A program made the position numbers and the translations under genes. Below are positions 47,936 to 56,234 of a stretch of 64,000 nt of DNA, one piece after another. How positions within the stretch are numbered: position 1 is the stretch's first letter; every line of letters begins with the position of its first letter. Source of the stretch: Ulvibacter litoralis (GTDB taxonomy: Bacteria > Bacteroidota > Bacteroidia > Flavobacteriales > Flavobacteriaceae); assembly GCF_900102055.1 (NCBI RefSeq), contig NZ_FNBA01000001.1, forward strand, positions 1,258,204-1,322,203, written 5' to 3'. Below the pieces are notes generated by a model. The model worked only from the letters and a program-made list of their open reading frames with translations, searched no databases and was not told the origin of the DNA.

Positions 47936-47966
47936 TTGCTCAAGCCCCTTTTAGCACGTATTTTTG
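47936..47966 (+). promoter_or_regulatory. Promoter of the sco-like/sco/DUF420 operon
   Basis: TTG at 47936-47938 and TATTTTTG at 47959-47966 are spaced by 20 bp and lie 21 bp before the ATG. Confidence 0.6.
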
Positions 47967-47986
47967 TAGCCGTAATTTAACATGCA

Positions 47987-48631
47987 ATGAAAAAGTTTAT
48001 AGTTCTAGGAGTCTTATTTATTTTACCCATAACCATTTACATCTTTTTTGCTTCTGGTAAAGATAATTTTGCAAGATTACCGGTGTTAAACGAAGGTGTT
48101 GTTGAATTAAATAACTTTAAAACCATTGATGGTGCTTCCGTAGCGTTAACAGATCATATTACCGTTTTGGGTTTCTTCGGAAATAACTTAGAGGAAACAA
48201 AAAGTTACGCATTTAACCTAGCACATAAAATCTATAAAAAGAATCAAGGGTTTAAAGATTTTCAAATGATTATCCTTCTTCCTGAAGGCACTCAAGAAAG
48301 CGCAAAAGAACTTAACATCAAGCTTTCTGAAATTACGACCACAGAAAATTGGAAATTTGTTTTCGGAGCTTCCGAAGAGATTCAGAAAGTATTCAATTCC
48401 TTACAATCAAACAAAAGCCTAAACGGCAACCTAGCGACCCCTTATGTGAGTATTATAGATAAGGATCGTAATTTAAGAGGTAGAAATGATGATGAAGATT
48501 TCGGAATGGTCTACAGCTATAATGCTTCAGACATTGCTGAAATTAACAACAAAATGAGCGATGATATTAAAGTCTTACTTGCCGAATATCGTCTCGCTTT
48601 AAAAAAGAACAAAGCAACTAGAAAAATTTAA
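47987..48631 (+). CDS. Membrane-anchored Sco/thioredoxin-fold-like protein lacking the metal-binding cysteines
   Basis: 214 residues with one N-terminal helix (about 4-22) and a soluble domain. The strand-turn-helix TDHITVLGFFGNNLEETKS parallels the Sco segment GKVYVVEFFFSTCQSICPI of the next gene, but the CxxxC cysteines are replaced by N66 and E70 and no cysteine remains in the whole protein; the conserved Sco histidine is also missing. It is therefore not a copper chaperone of the classical sort. It lies 4 bp before the true sco gene and may act as its partner, holdase or dominant-negative homologue. Relation to Sco is judged by eye. Confidence 0.6.
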   Translation: MKKFIVLGVLFILPITIYIFFASGKDNFARLPVLNEGVVELNNFKTIDGASVALTDHITVLGFFGNNLEETKSYAFNLAHKIYKKNQGFKDFQMIILLPEGTQESAKELNIKLSEITTTENWKFVFGASEEIQKVFNSLQSNKSLNGNLATPYVSIIDKDRNLRGRNDDEDFGMVYSYNASDIAEINNKMSDDIKVLLAEYRLALKKNKATRKI

Positions 48632-48635
48632 CGCT

Positions 48636-49328
48636 ATGAAAAAGAATACATACATAGGGATTAGCTTTATTGTTTTAGTTTTTGGAATTATTTTTATTCC
48701 GAAGATTTTAAACCGTCTTGAAAACGGAAGTGTTGTCGATGCAGACAGAATGAGCAACAACGAACACAATTTTGAAGCCACTGAAGCCATAGACAAAGCA
48801 AAGCTATTAACGATTAGTGAAGTGCCGCCTTTTAAATTTGTAAATCAGAATAACGACACTATAACCAATGCTGATTATGCTGGAAAGGTATATGTTGTTG
48901 AGTTTTTCTTTTCTACTTGCCAAAGTATTTGCCCAATTATGAATACCAATATGATTAAAGTGCAAGATGCTTTTAAAGACACCGATGACTTCGGAATTGC
49001 CTCTTTTACTATAGACCCAGCTTACGATACTCCAGAAGTGTTGAAGGAGTATGCAGAGGCTTACGGTGTGCATCATAAAAATTGGAATTTCTTAACGGGA
49101 GACAAAGACGCTATTTTTAAACTTTCTAACGAAGGATTTAAACTGTATGCAGGCGTAACAGACGATCCAGAAGAAAGTTTTGAACATTCTGGGTTATTTG
49201 CCTTAATCGACCAAGAGGGGAATGTGCGCTCTCGAATCGATGAATTTGGCAATCCAGTGATTTATTACAACGGATTAGAAGACGACGGAGTTAATATGCT
49301 AATAGAAGATATTAAAAAATTATTGTAA
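48636..49328 (+). CDS. SCO1/SenC family copper chaperone for cytochrome oxidase
   Basis: 230 residues. One N-terminal membrane helix (about 7-23) precedes a periplasmic thioredoxin-fold domain with the copper-binding CxxxC motif at C95 and C99 (STCQSICPI) and the third ligand H184 in SFEHSGLFAL. It delivers copper to CuA of subunit II or keeps the CuA cysteines reduced. It lies between the cysteine-less paralogue and a DUF420 gene (1-bp gap), in a cox assembly operon. Confidence 0.93.
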   Translation: MKKNTYIGISFIVLVFGIIFIPKILNRLENGSVVDADRMSNNEHNFEATEAIDKAKLLTISEVPPFKFVNQNNDTITNADYAGKVYVVEFFFSTCQSICPIMNTNMIKVQDAFKDTDDFGIASFTIDPAYDTPEVLKEYAEAYGVHHKNWNFLTGDKDAIFKLSNEGFKLYAGVTDDPEESFEHSGLFALIDQEGNVRSRIDEFGNPVIYYNGLEDDGVNMLIEDIKKLL

Positions 49329-49329
49329 G

Positions 49330-49860
49330 ATGTCAGAAACAGTTTCAAACGCTTCAAAAAAATATACCATTTGGATTTGGATCCTTTCAATTGCCATTCC
49401 AGTGGTGGTTGCAGTTTTATTTAGTGTTCGTATTCCGGGTGTAGAGCGCATGGGGTTTTTGCCTCCTATTTACGCGACGATTAATGGATTAACGGCTATA
49501 TTGTTAGTAGCTGCAGTCTTTCAGATTAAAAAAGGAAATAGAAAGAGACACGAGCAGCTAATGAAAACCTGTATCGTACTTTCAGTGCTATTTTTAGGAA
49601 TGTACGTAACCTATCATATGACGTCAGATTCTACTCCTTATGGAGGTGAAGGTGCGATTCGATATGTTTATTTCTTTATATTAATCACACACATTATCTT
49701 GTCAATACTTGTCATCCCTTTTGTACTCATTACTTATGTTAGGGCTATTTCAGGAAATTTCGAGATGCATAAAAAAATTGCAAAAATTACGTTTCCACTT
49801 TGGTTGTACATTGCAGTGACTGGAGTGATAGTATATGTAATGATTTCGCCTTATTATTAA
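49330..49860 (+). CDS. DUF420 membrane protein (CtaM/YozB-like oxidase assembly factor)
   Basis: 176 residues with five predicted helices. The FLPPIYATINGLTAILL helix, HEQLMKTCIVLSVLFLGMYVTYH and the final HKKIAKITFPLWLYIAVTGVIVYVM helix follow the DUF420 pattern; quotation is partial. In Bacillus and Staphylococcus the DUF420 protein CtaM (YozB) is needed for aa3 oxidase maturation, which fits the place directly after sco. One base separates it from sco. Confidence 0.85.
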   Translation: MSETVSNASKKYTIWIWILSIAIPVVVAVLFSVRIPGVERMGFLPPIYATINGLTAILLVAAVFQIKKGNRKRHEQLMKTCIVLSVLFLGMYVTYHMTSDSTPYGGEGAIRYVYFFILITHIILSILVIPFVLITYVRAISGNFEMHKKIAKITFPLWLYIAVTGVIVYVMISPYY

Positions 49861-49903
49861 TTTATTCTTCGGAAACTACTACAAGTATTCTTACTCTTTA
49901 ACG

Positions 49904-50134
49904 ATGAAAACAAAATATTTACTTCTATTAATTGTCTTTCTTTTGGCTGTAATTCCAGCTGATGCTCAATGTGCTATGTGTAGAGCTGTGCTTGAAAGTG
50001 AAGAAGATGGTACCATGGCAAAAGGAATTAATAATGGTATTATGTATTTAATGGTTTTTCCCTATTTATTGGTGGGAGGCATCGGATTTATCATTTACAG
50101 AAGTAGAAAAAAAGCAAAAGCTTCAGAAAATTAA
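49904..50134 (+). CDS. Small exported CxxC membrane protein in the oxidase assembly cluster
   Basis: 76 residues: a signal-like helix (about 4-21), then directly the dithiol motif QCAMCRA with C23 and C26, a short polar loop, a second hydrophobic helix (about 44-65) and a basic tail. It is placed 43 bp after the DUF420 gene and may act in thiol or metal handling during oxidase assembly. I do not recognise a named family. Similar small proteins occur beside sco in flavobacteria as far as I recall. Confidence 0.7.
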   Translation: MKTKYLLLLIVFLLAVIPADAQCAMCRAVLESEEDGTMAKGINNGIMYLMVFPYLLVGGIGFIIYRSRKKAKASEN

Positions 50135-50279
50135 CACTTTCTTCACATTTTTACTGTAACAGATTGTAAATAAAACAGTCTTACTTACACAGACTTCAAC
50201 CAACCAAACCTGCAAGTCTTAACAAGAATTTCACAAATTACAGAAATGATTTCCTGTACTTTGGCACATATTTTATATT

Positions 50280-51017
50280 ATGATCGAAATTAAAGACTTA
50301 CATAAGTCCTACCATATGGGGAGTAATTCCCTTCACGTACTAAAAGGAATAAACTTTAACGTTAACGAGGGCGAAATGGTTTCTATCATGGGGTCGTCTG
50401 GTTCTGGGAAATCGACACTTCTAAATATCTTAGGGATGTTAGATGAAGCCGATGAAGGTACATACACCTTAGACGGTACACTTATTAAAAACCTAAATGA
50501 AAAAGTTGCAGCCAAGTATCGGAATAAGTTTTTAGGATTTATTTTTCAATCATTCAATTTAATAAATTACAAAACAGCTCTAGATAATGTGGCAATGCCG
50601 CTTTACTATCAAGGAGTAAAACGAAATATTAGAATGGAAAAAGCCATGCATTACTTAGAAAAAGTAGGCTTGGCCGAATGGGCAAACCATCATCCAAACG
50701 AGCTTTCTGGAGGACAAAAACAACGTGTCGCTATCGCGCGTTCGTTGGCGAGCGATCCAAAAGTACTGTTGGCAGATGAACCTACAGGAGCATTAGATAC
50801 CAAAACATCGTACGAGGTAATGGAGTTGATTCAAGGAATTAACGACGAGGGAAAAACCATCCTTTTGGTTACTCACGAAGACGATATAGCGCATATGACC
50901 AAACGAATCGTAAACCTAAAAGATGGTCTTATCATCGACGATTCTGTAGTAAAACAAGTGCGTGCTAAAGAAGCAAAAGAATTACAAATGCTAGCAAAAA
51001 AAGCCGCAAATGTTTAA
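50280..51017 (+). CDS. ABC transporter ATP-binding protein (MacB/LolD type)
   Basis: 245 residues with Walker A GSSGSGKST at 38-46, signature LSGGQKQR at 142-149, Walker B VLLADEPT at 162-169 and the switch histidine in LLVTHEDD. The fusion partner of MacB is absent, so it works with the separate permeases that follow. It overlaps the first permease gene by 8 bp. The 145-bp gap upstream (50135-50279) holds a near-consensus -7 box, TACTTTGG, about 15 bp before the ATG. Confidence 0.95.
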   Translation: MIEIKDLHKSYHMGSNSLHVLKGINFNVNEGEMVSIMGSSGSGKSTLLNILGMLDEADEGTYTLDGTLIKNLNEKVAAKYRNKFLGFIFQSFNLINYKTALDNVAMPLYYQGVKRNIRMEKAMHYLEKVGLAEWANHHPNELSGGQKQRVAIARSLASDPKVLLADEPTGALDTKTSYEVMELIQGINDEGKTILLVTHEDDIAHMTKRIVNLKDGLIIDDSVVKQVRAKEAKELQMLAKKAANV

Positions 51018-52254
51018 TCTAGAGCGTTGGCAAGAAATATTTGAAACCATTCGTAAAAACAAACTACGGACCTTTTTAACAGGTCTTTCGGTAGCGTCTG
51101 GGATCTTTATTTTAGTCATATTATTAGCTATTGGACAAGGAATGGAAAACGGCATTGGTGAGCAGTTTAAAAATGATGCCACCAACCGTATTAGTATTTG
51201 GACAGGTGTTACTTCGGAAAGCTATAAAGGTTTAAACCCTGGGCGTCGTATCGAATTAGATAATTACGATTACGAACGTACCGTGGCTAAAAATATAGAC
51301 AAGCTAGAGTATAAATCTGGTTTGTACAGTATTTGGGGCGGACTTGCAACCTACAAAGGAGAATCTGGAAGTTACCGGGTTGAAGGAGTACATGGCGATT
51401 ATCAATTTTTAGAAAATGAAACTCTTACCACGGGGAGGTATATCAATCAGAATGATTTAGATCACTATGAGAAAGTAGCTGTTATTGGAAACAGAGTCTT
51501 TTTAGATCTGTTTAAAGGTAAAAATGCACTTGGAGAATATATTGAAATAACAGGGATTAATTTTAAAGTAGTTGGAATTTATACCGATCCAGGAGGAGAA
51601 CGAGAGGAAACTCGTATTTTTATTCCACTTACAACAGCACAACGAGTCTACAACGCAGGCGATAAGTTACGTTCTGTAGCCTATGCTCTTCATCAATCTG
51701 ATAACTTTGAAGAGGCCTTAGCTGCTTCGGAAGCTTTTACAACTCAATTAGAAGCCGATTTAAAACAGAAACACATTGTATCTCCTACTGATAAAAGTGC
51801 AATTAACATTAATAACTCTTTAGAAAATGCGAAACGGTTTTACGATTTAATCGGAATGATTCGTGGATTTTTCTGGGGCGTAGGGATTTGTACCATCATT
51901 GCAGGAGTTGTAGGGGTTAGTAATATCATGCTTATTATTGTTAAAGAGCGCACCAAGGAAATTGGAATTAGAAAAGCTATTGGAGCGCAACCACTCTCAA
52001 TTATTGGAATGATCTTGCACGAATCAATTTTTGTAACAGCAATTGCGGGCTTTGTAGGGCTTATCTCAAGCTTACTATTGTTAGAAGTCGCGGGCCCTTT
52101 TATACAGAGTGAGTATTTAAAAAATCCTTCCGTCGATTTCGGAGTTGCAATCACCACAGTAATTATACTAATTGTAGCAGGAGCGTTGGCAGGTTTTTTC
52201 CCAGCCAGACGCGCAGCCAATATTAAACCTATAGTAGCCTTGCGAGATGAGTAA
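51010..52254 (+). CDS. MacB-type ABC transporter permease (first)
   Basis: 414 residues: a first membrane helix (about 22-40), a large periplasmic core (about 45-275) and three C-terminal helices of the FtsX type, with SNIMLIIVKERTKEIGIRKAIGA between them. This is the MacB/LolE-like architecture that extrudes substrates mechanically from the periplasmic leaflet. It is a paralogue of the next gene, with which it overlaps by 8 bp; the two probably form a heterodimer on one ATPase pair. Confidence 0.93.
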   Translation: MFNLERWQEIFETIRKNKLRTFLTGLSVASGIFILVILLAIGQGMENGIGEQFKNDATNRISIWTGVTSESYKGLNPGRRIELDNYDYERTVAKNIDKLEYKSGLYSIWGGLATYKGESGSYRVEGVHGDYQFLENETLTTGRYINQNDLDHYEKVAVIGNRVFLDLFKGKNALGEYIEITGINFKVVGIYTDPGGEREETRIFIPLTTAQRVYNAGDKLRSVAYALHQSDNFEEALAASEAFTTQLEADLKQKHIVSPTDKSAININNSLENAKRFYDLIGMIRGFFWGVGICTIIAGVVGVSNIMLIIVKERTKEIGIRKAIGAQPLSIIGMILHESIFVTAIAGFVGLISSLLLLEVAGPFIQSEYLKNPSVDFGVAITTVIILIVAGALAGFFPARRAANIKPIVALRDE

Positions 52255-53521
52255 ATTATTCAGTAGAGATATATGGTCTGAGATTATTGAAGCATTAAGT
52301 TCAAATTGGTTTCGAACGCTGTTAACTGCTTTTGGAGTGCTATGGGGAATATTTATACTAGTGATTCTATTAGCTGCAGGAAAAGGACTAGAAAACGGTG
52401 TAAAGCAAGGATTTGGTGGTATGGCTACTAACTCAATGTTCATGTGGACGCAAACGGCTTCAAAACCGTATAAAGGATTGCCAAAAGGACGTCGTTACAA
52501 TTTTAAAATTGGCGATGTTGAAGCGATTAAGCAAAGTGTACCCGATTTACGATTTGTGTCTCCTAGAAATCAATTAGGAGGGTTTAGAGGAAACAATAAT
52601 GTGGTTAGAGGGTTAAAAACAGGTGCGTATAATGTGTATGGAGATTATCCAGAAATTATACAGCAACAACCAATGGATATCACTTCGGGTCGATTTATAA
52701 ACTATTCAGATATTCAAGACAAACGAAAAGTTGCCGTTATAGGAGAATCTGTTCGTAAAGGATTGTATGAAACTGGGGAAGAAGTGATTGGTTCGTACAT
52801 TAAAATTAACGGAGTTAATTTTATGGTGATAGGAACCTATACTAAAAAATCGCAAGGAGGGGGTGATCCTGAAGAAAACCAAAAAGAAATTTATGTTCCT
52901 TTTACCTCTTTTTCTCAAGCTTTTAATATGGGAGAGATTGTAGGTTGGATGGCTATCACTGCAAACGATGGGGCTTCCATTACGGAGTTGAAAAGTCGTG
53001 TATTTGACGTTGTTAAAGCAAGGCATTCTATAAGTCCAGATGATGATAGGGCGGTTGGAAATTTTGATCTATACCAAGAGTATAGTCAGATAAACGGACT
53101 GTTTGTAGCCCTTAATTTTGTTGCCTATTTCGTAGGGATATTAGTATTACTGTCTGGAATTATTGGAATTAGTAATATCATGCTTATTGTAGTTAAAGAA
53201 CGCACTAAAGAAATTGGAATACGACGTGCTTTAGGCGCCACCCCTTGGGAAATTAGATCTCAAATTTTATTAGAGTCCATATTTTTGACAATTATTTCCG
53301 GAATGGCTGGAATTGTACTAGCCTCGGGAGTATTAGCACTGGTAAACTTGGTGTTGGATGGGATGGACACGAGCACCATGATGTTTGCAAATCCAACCGT
53401 AAACATAGGGGTCGTATTTATCGCACTACTAATATTAATTGTATCAGGATTATTAGCAGGATTAATTCCTGCACAAACAGCTATACGAGTAAAGCCCGTA
53501 GATGCTTTAAGAACCGAATAA
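52247..53521 (+). CDS. MacB-type ABC transporter permease (second)
   Basis: 424 residues with the same order of domains as its neighbour: helix at about 22-42, a periplasmic core, and the FtsX-type C-terminal helices around SNIMLIVVKERTKEIGIRRALGA. Its periplasmic core has diverged more than the membrane part. It precedes the first adaptor gene by 31 bp. Confidence 0.93.
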   Translation: MSKLFSRDIWSEIIEALSSNWFRTLLTAFGVLWGIFILVILLAAGKGLENGVKQGFGGMATNSMFMWTQTASKPYKGLPKGRRYNFKIGDVEAIKQSVPDLRFVSPRNQLGGFRGNNNVVRGLKTGAYNVYGDYPEIIQQQPMDITSGRFINYSDIQDKRKVAVIGESVRKGLYETGEEVIGSYIKINGVNFMVIGTYTKKSQGGGDPEENQKEIYVPFTSFSQAFNMGEIVGWMAITANDGASITELKSRVFDVVKARHSISPDDDRAVGNFDLYQEYSQINGLFVALNFVAYFVGILVLLSGIIGISNIMLIVVKERTKEIGIRRALGATPWEIRSQILLESIFLTIISGMAGIVLASGVLALVNLVLDGMDTSTMMFANPTVNIGVVFIALLILIVSGLLAGLIPAQTAIRVKPVDALRTE

Positions 53522-53552
53522 ACTAACAAATACTATAAATTGAACAACTAAA

Positions 53553-54713
53553 ATGAAAAAGACAGGAACCATTATAATACTAGTTGGAATTTTGCTGCTT
53601 TTTGGAATTGCAATGTTTTGGCTTTGGTCTAAAAATGCTGAAGATCCAATCGTATATACAACCGAAAAACCTTCCGTAGAAAATATTGTTAAAAAAACAG
53701 TTGCAACGGGAAGTATTGTGCCTAAAGAAGAAGTGCTAATTAAACCTAATATTTCAGGAATTATAGATGAAATATTTGTGGAAGCTGGAGATATTGTAGA
53801 AAGCGGAGATCTAATTGCACGGGTAAAGGTAGTGCCTAACGTTTCTTCATTGAGTAGTGCTCAAAATAGTATCAATAGCGTTCGAACACAAGTAGAGACC
53901 GCTCGATTGGCATTAGAAAACCAAAAAAGTATTTACAACCGCCAAAAAGAACTTTTTGAAAAAGGAGTGATTTCAGCAAATGAGTTTGATACGGCACAAT
54001 CTGCTTACGATCAAGCCGAGCAACGATATAAACAAGAAAAAGTAGGCTTAAATGGAGCGCTTCAAAACTATGATATTGTTAAAACGGGGACAAGTCGTGG
54101 ATTAGGTGCTTCTGCAAATACAGAAATTAGAGCTACCGTTTCAGGAATGATATTAGATGTTCCGGTGAAAACTGGAAATCAAGTTATTGAATCTAATAAT
54201 TTCAATGATGGAACAACCATTGCTACCATTGCCGATGTCGATAAAATGATTTTTGAAGGGAAAGTGGATGAGAGTGAAGTTGGTAAAATAAAAGAAAACC
54301 TTCCGTTAGAGATTACTGTTGGAGCTATTGAGAATAAAAAGTTTGACGCAGTGCTTGATTATATCGCTCCTAAAGGGGTGAGTGAAAATGGAGCCATTCA
54401 GTTTGAAATTAAAGGAACCCTTAAAAAAGGAGATACCACGTTTATTAGAGCAGGGTTAAGTGCAAATGCCTCTATTATTTTAGCAAGAGCAGATAGTGTT
54501 TTGACGGTAAAGGAAGGATTGGTTCAATACGATGCGAAAACACAAGCACCCTATTTAGAAATCATGACGGGAGATCAAAAGTTTGAACGTAAAGATATCG
54601 AGCTAGGTATTAGCGACGGAATTAATGTGGAGGTTAAAAGTGGTATTTCTAAAGAAGCCGAAATTAAAGTTTGGAACCAGTTGAAGGAAGCCCCAAAATT
54701 CGGGAATCAATAA
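53553..54713 (+). CDS. Periplasmic adaptor (HlyD/MacA family), first copy
   Basis: 386 residues: one N-terminal helix (about 6-24), a beta-barrel and lipoyl-like hairpin containing IIDEIFVEAGDIVESGDLIARVKV, a coiled-coil hairpin of about 90 residues (105-195), and C-terminal barrel domains. Such adaptors join an inner-membrane transporter to a TolC-type channel. It lies after the two permeases and before the tolC gene. The motif KGVISANEFDTAQSAYDQAE is shared, in altered form, with the second adaptor downstream. Confidence 0.92.
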   Translation: MKKTGTIIILVGILLLFGIAMFWLWSKNAEDPIVYTTEKPSVENIVKKTVATGSIVPKEEVLIKPNISGIIDEIFVEAGDIVESGDLIARVKVVPNVSSLSSAQNSINSVRTQVETARLALENQKSIYNRQKELFEKGVISANEFDTAQSAYDQAEQRYKQEKVGLNGALQNYDIVKTGTSRGLGASANTEIRATVSGMILDVPVKTGNQVIESNNFNDGTTIATIADVDKMIFEGKVDESEVGKIKENLPLEITVGAIENKKFDAVLDYIAPKGVSENGAIQFEIKGTLKKGDTTFIRAGLSANASIILARADSVLTVKEGLVQYDAKTQAPYLEIMTGDQKFERKDIELGISDGINVEVKSGISKEAEIKVWNQLKEAPKFGNQ

Positions 54714-54786
54714 AAAATGTGTTTTTATGTGTCATTTTTGTAACACATTTAATAATAGCAAGACAAATTTAGTAATACAATCAATT

Positions 54787-56232
54787 ATGAAAAAGTTAGG
54801 AATCTTACTTTTTTTCCTTTTAATAGGATTACAAATAAATGCTCAAGAAAAGAAATGGACATTGCAGGAGTGTGTGGCTCATGCACTCGCTAATAACATT
54901 TCTGTAAAGCAAAGCGAACTAGAATTAGATTTGGCCGCTATCGATAAAAGCGATGCTTTTGGTAACTTCTTACCAAACCTAAACGCCTCCGCTTCTAATT
55001 CTTGGAATACAGGACTTACACAGAATATTACAACAGGAGTTTTAGAAACTCAAACTTCTCGAAATTCATCGTATGGTGTTTCAGCAGGAGTTACTTTATT
55101 TAATGGCTTACGAAATCAGAGACAATTGCAACGTGTAAAGCTTTCGAAGCTTGCTGCACAATATAATCTTGATAAAATGCAAGATGATATAGCGCTGTTT
55201 GTAGCCAATAGTTACTTACAAGTACTTCTAAATAAAGAGAATTTAGCAGTTGTTAAATCTCAAAATGAAGTAACACAAGCACAAATAGAAAGAACCAATC
55301 AATTGGTTGAAGCAGGAACGCTTCCTAAAGGAGATTTGTTAGAGATTAAAGCGACAAGCGCTAGTGAAGTTCAACAAATTGCTATTGCTGAAAATGCAGT
55401 AAAAATATCATTGATTAGTTTGGCACAGCTTCTTTTGGTGAAAGATTATGACACTTTTGATATCGCAAATGATGATTATGATATTATCGATGATGGCTAT
55501 GTTTCTAAAGATGTTTCAGAAATTATAGAATCTGCTCAGAAAAACCGTCAAGAAGTTAAAATAGCCGAAAACAATGTGGCCTTGGCTCAAAAAGATTTAC
55601 AAATTGCTCGAAGTTCATTTTACCCATCACTAAGTGGTTTTTTTAACTATAACACTAGAGAGTCGGGTTCAAGTCGTTTTGTGCAAGGAATAGATCCAAA
55701 TAATCCTACGTATACAGAAGAAATAGGAGTCGTTCAGGGAACCAACCAATCGGTAATTGGAACATTTCCAAACACAATAATTGAAGAATTAAACCCGCTC
55801 CCTTTTCAAGAGCAGTTGTATAACAACGACGGTATTTCGTACGGAGTTTCTTTATCGGTTCCAATTTTTAATGGATTTTCTGCTCGTAACAATGTAAAAC
55901 GTAGTAAGGTAAATATCAAACGAAGCGAATTTCAGTTAGAACAAGCAAAACTAGATTTAGAGTCTAATGTGTATCAAGCTTATGTAGATGCAAATGGAGC
56001 TCTAAAAGCATATGAAGCAGCTTTAGTTGCATTAGAGTCGCAAGAGTTAGCGTATCAATACGCAAAAGATAGATACGATGTTGGTTTAACAAATGCATTT
56101 GATTTAAGTCAGTCGAAACTTCGATATGATAATACACAAATTGAAGTGAACCGTAGTAAATATGATTATATTTTTAAAATAAAAGTATTAGAATTGTATT
56201 TTGGAATTCCTGCAGAGGAGTTAAAGTTTTAA
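54787..56232 (+). CDS. TolC family outer-membrane efflux protein
   Basis: From ATG 54787 the protein has 481 residues with a signal peptide of about 19 residues (ending INAQ) and the repeated outer-membrane-factor architecture of two long helical hairpins, one in each half (the second near VYQAYVDANGALKAYEAAL). An upstream in-frame ATG at 54727 would place twenty polar residues before the signal and was rejected. It forms the exit duct for the ABC permeases and adaptors encoded on either side; the second adaptor starts 2 bp after its stop. Confidence 0.93.
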   Translation: MKKLGILLFFLLIGLQINAQEKKWTLQECVAHALANNISVKQSELELDLAAIDKSDAFGNFLPNLNASASNSWNTGLTQNITTGVLETQTSRNSSYGVSAGVTLFNGLRNQRQLQRVKLSKLAAQYNLDKMQDDIALFVANSYLQVLLNKENLAVVKSQNEVTQAQIERTNQLVEAGTLPKGDLLEIKATSASEVQQIAIAENAVKISLISLAQLLLVKDYDTFDIANDDYDIIDDGYVSKDVSEIIESAQKNRQEVKIAENNVALAQKDLQIARSSFYPSLSGFFNYNTRESGSSRFVQGIDPNNPTYTEEIGVVQGTNQSVIGTFPNTIIEELNPLPFQEQLYNNDGISYGVSLSVPIFNGFSARNNVKRSKVNIKRSEFQLEQAKLDLESNVYQAYVDANGALKAYEAALVALESQELAYQYAKDRYDVGLTNAFDLSQSKLRYDNTQIEVNRSKYDYIFKIKVLELYFGIPAEELKF

Positions 56233-56234
56233 TT

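Noticed and set aside
54727..54786. Upstream start of the TolC-like gene
   Set aside because: Would put about twenty polar residues in front of a clear signal peptide.
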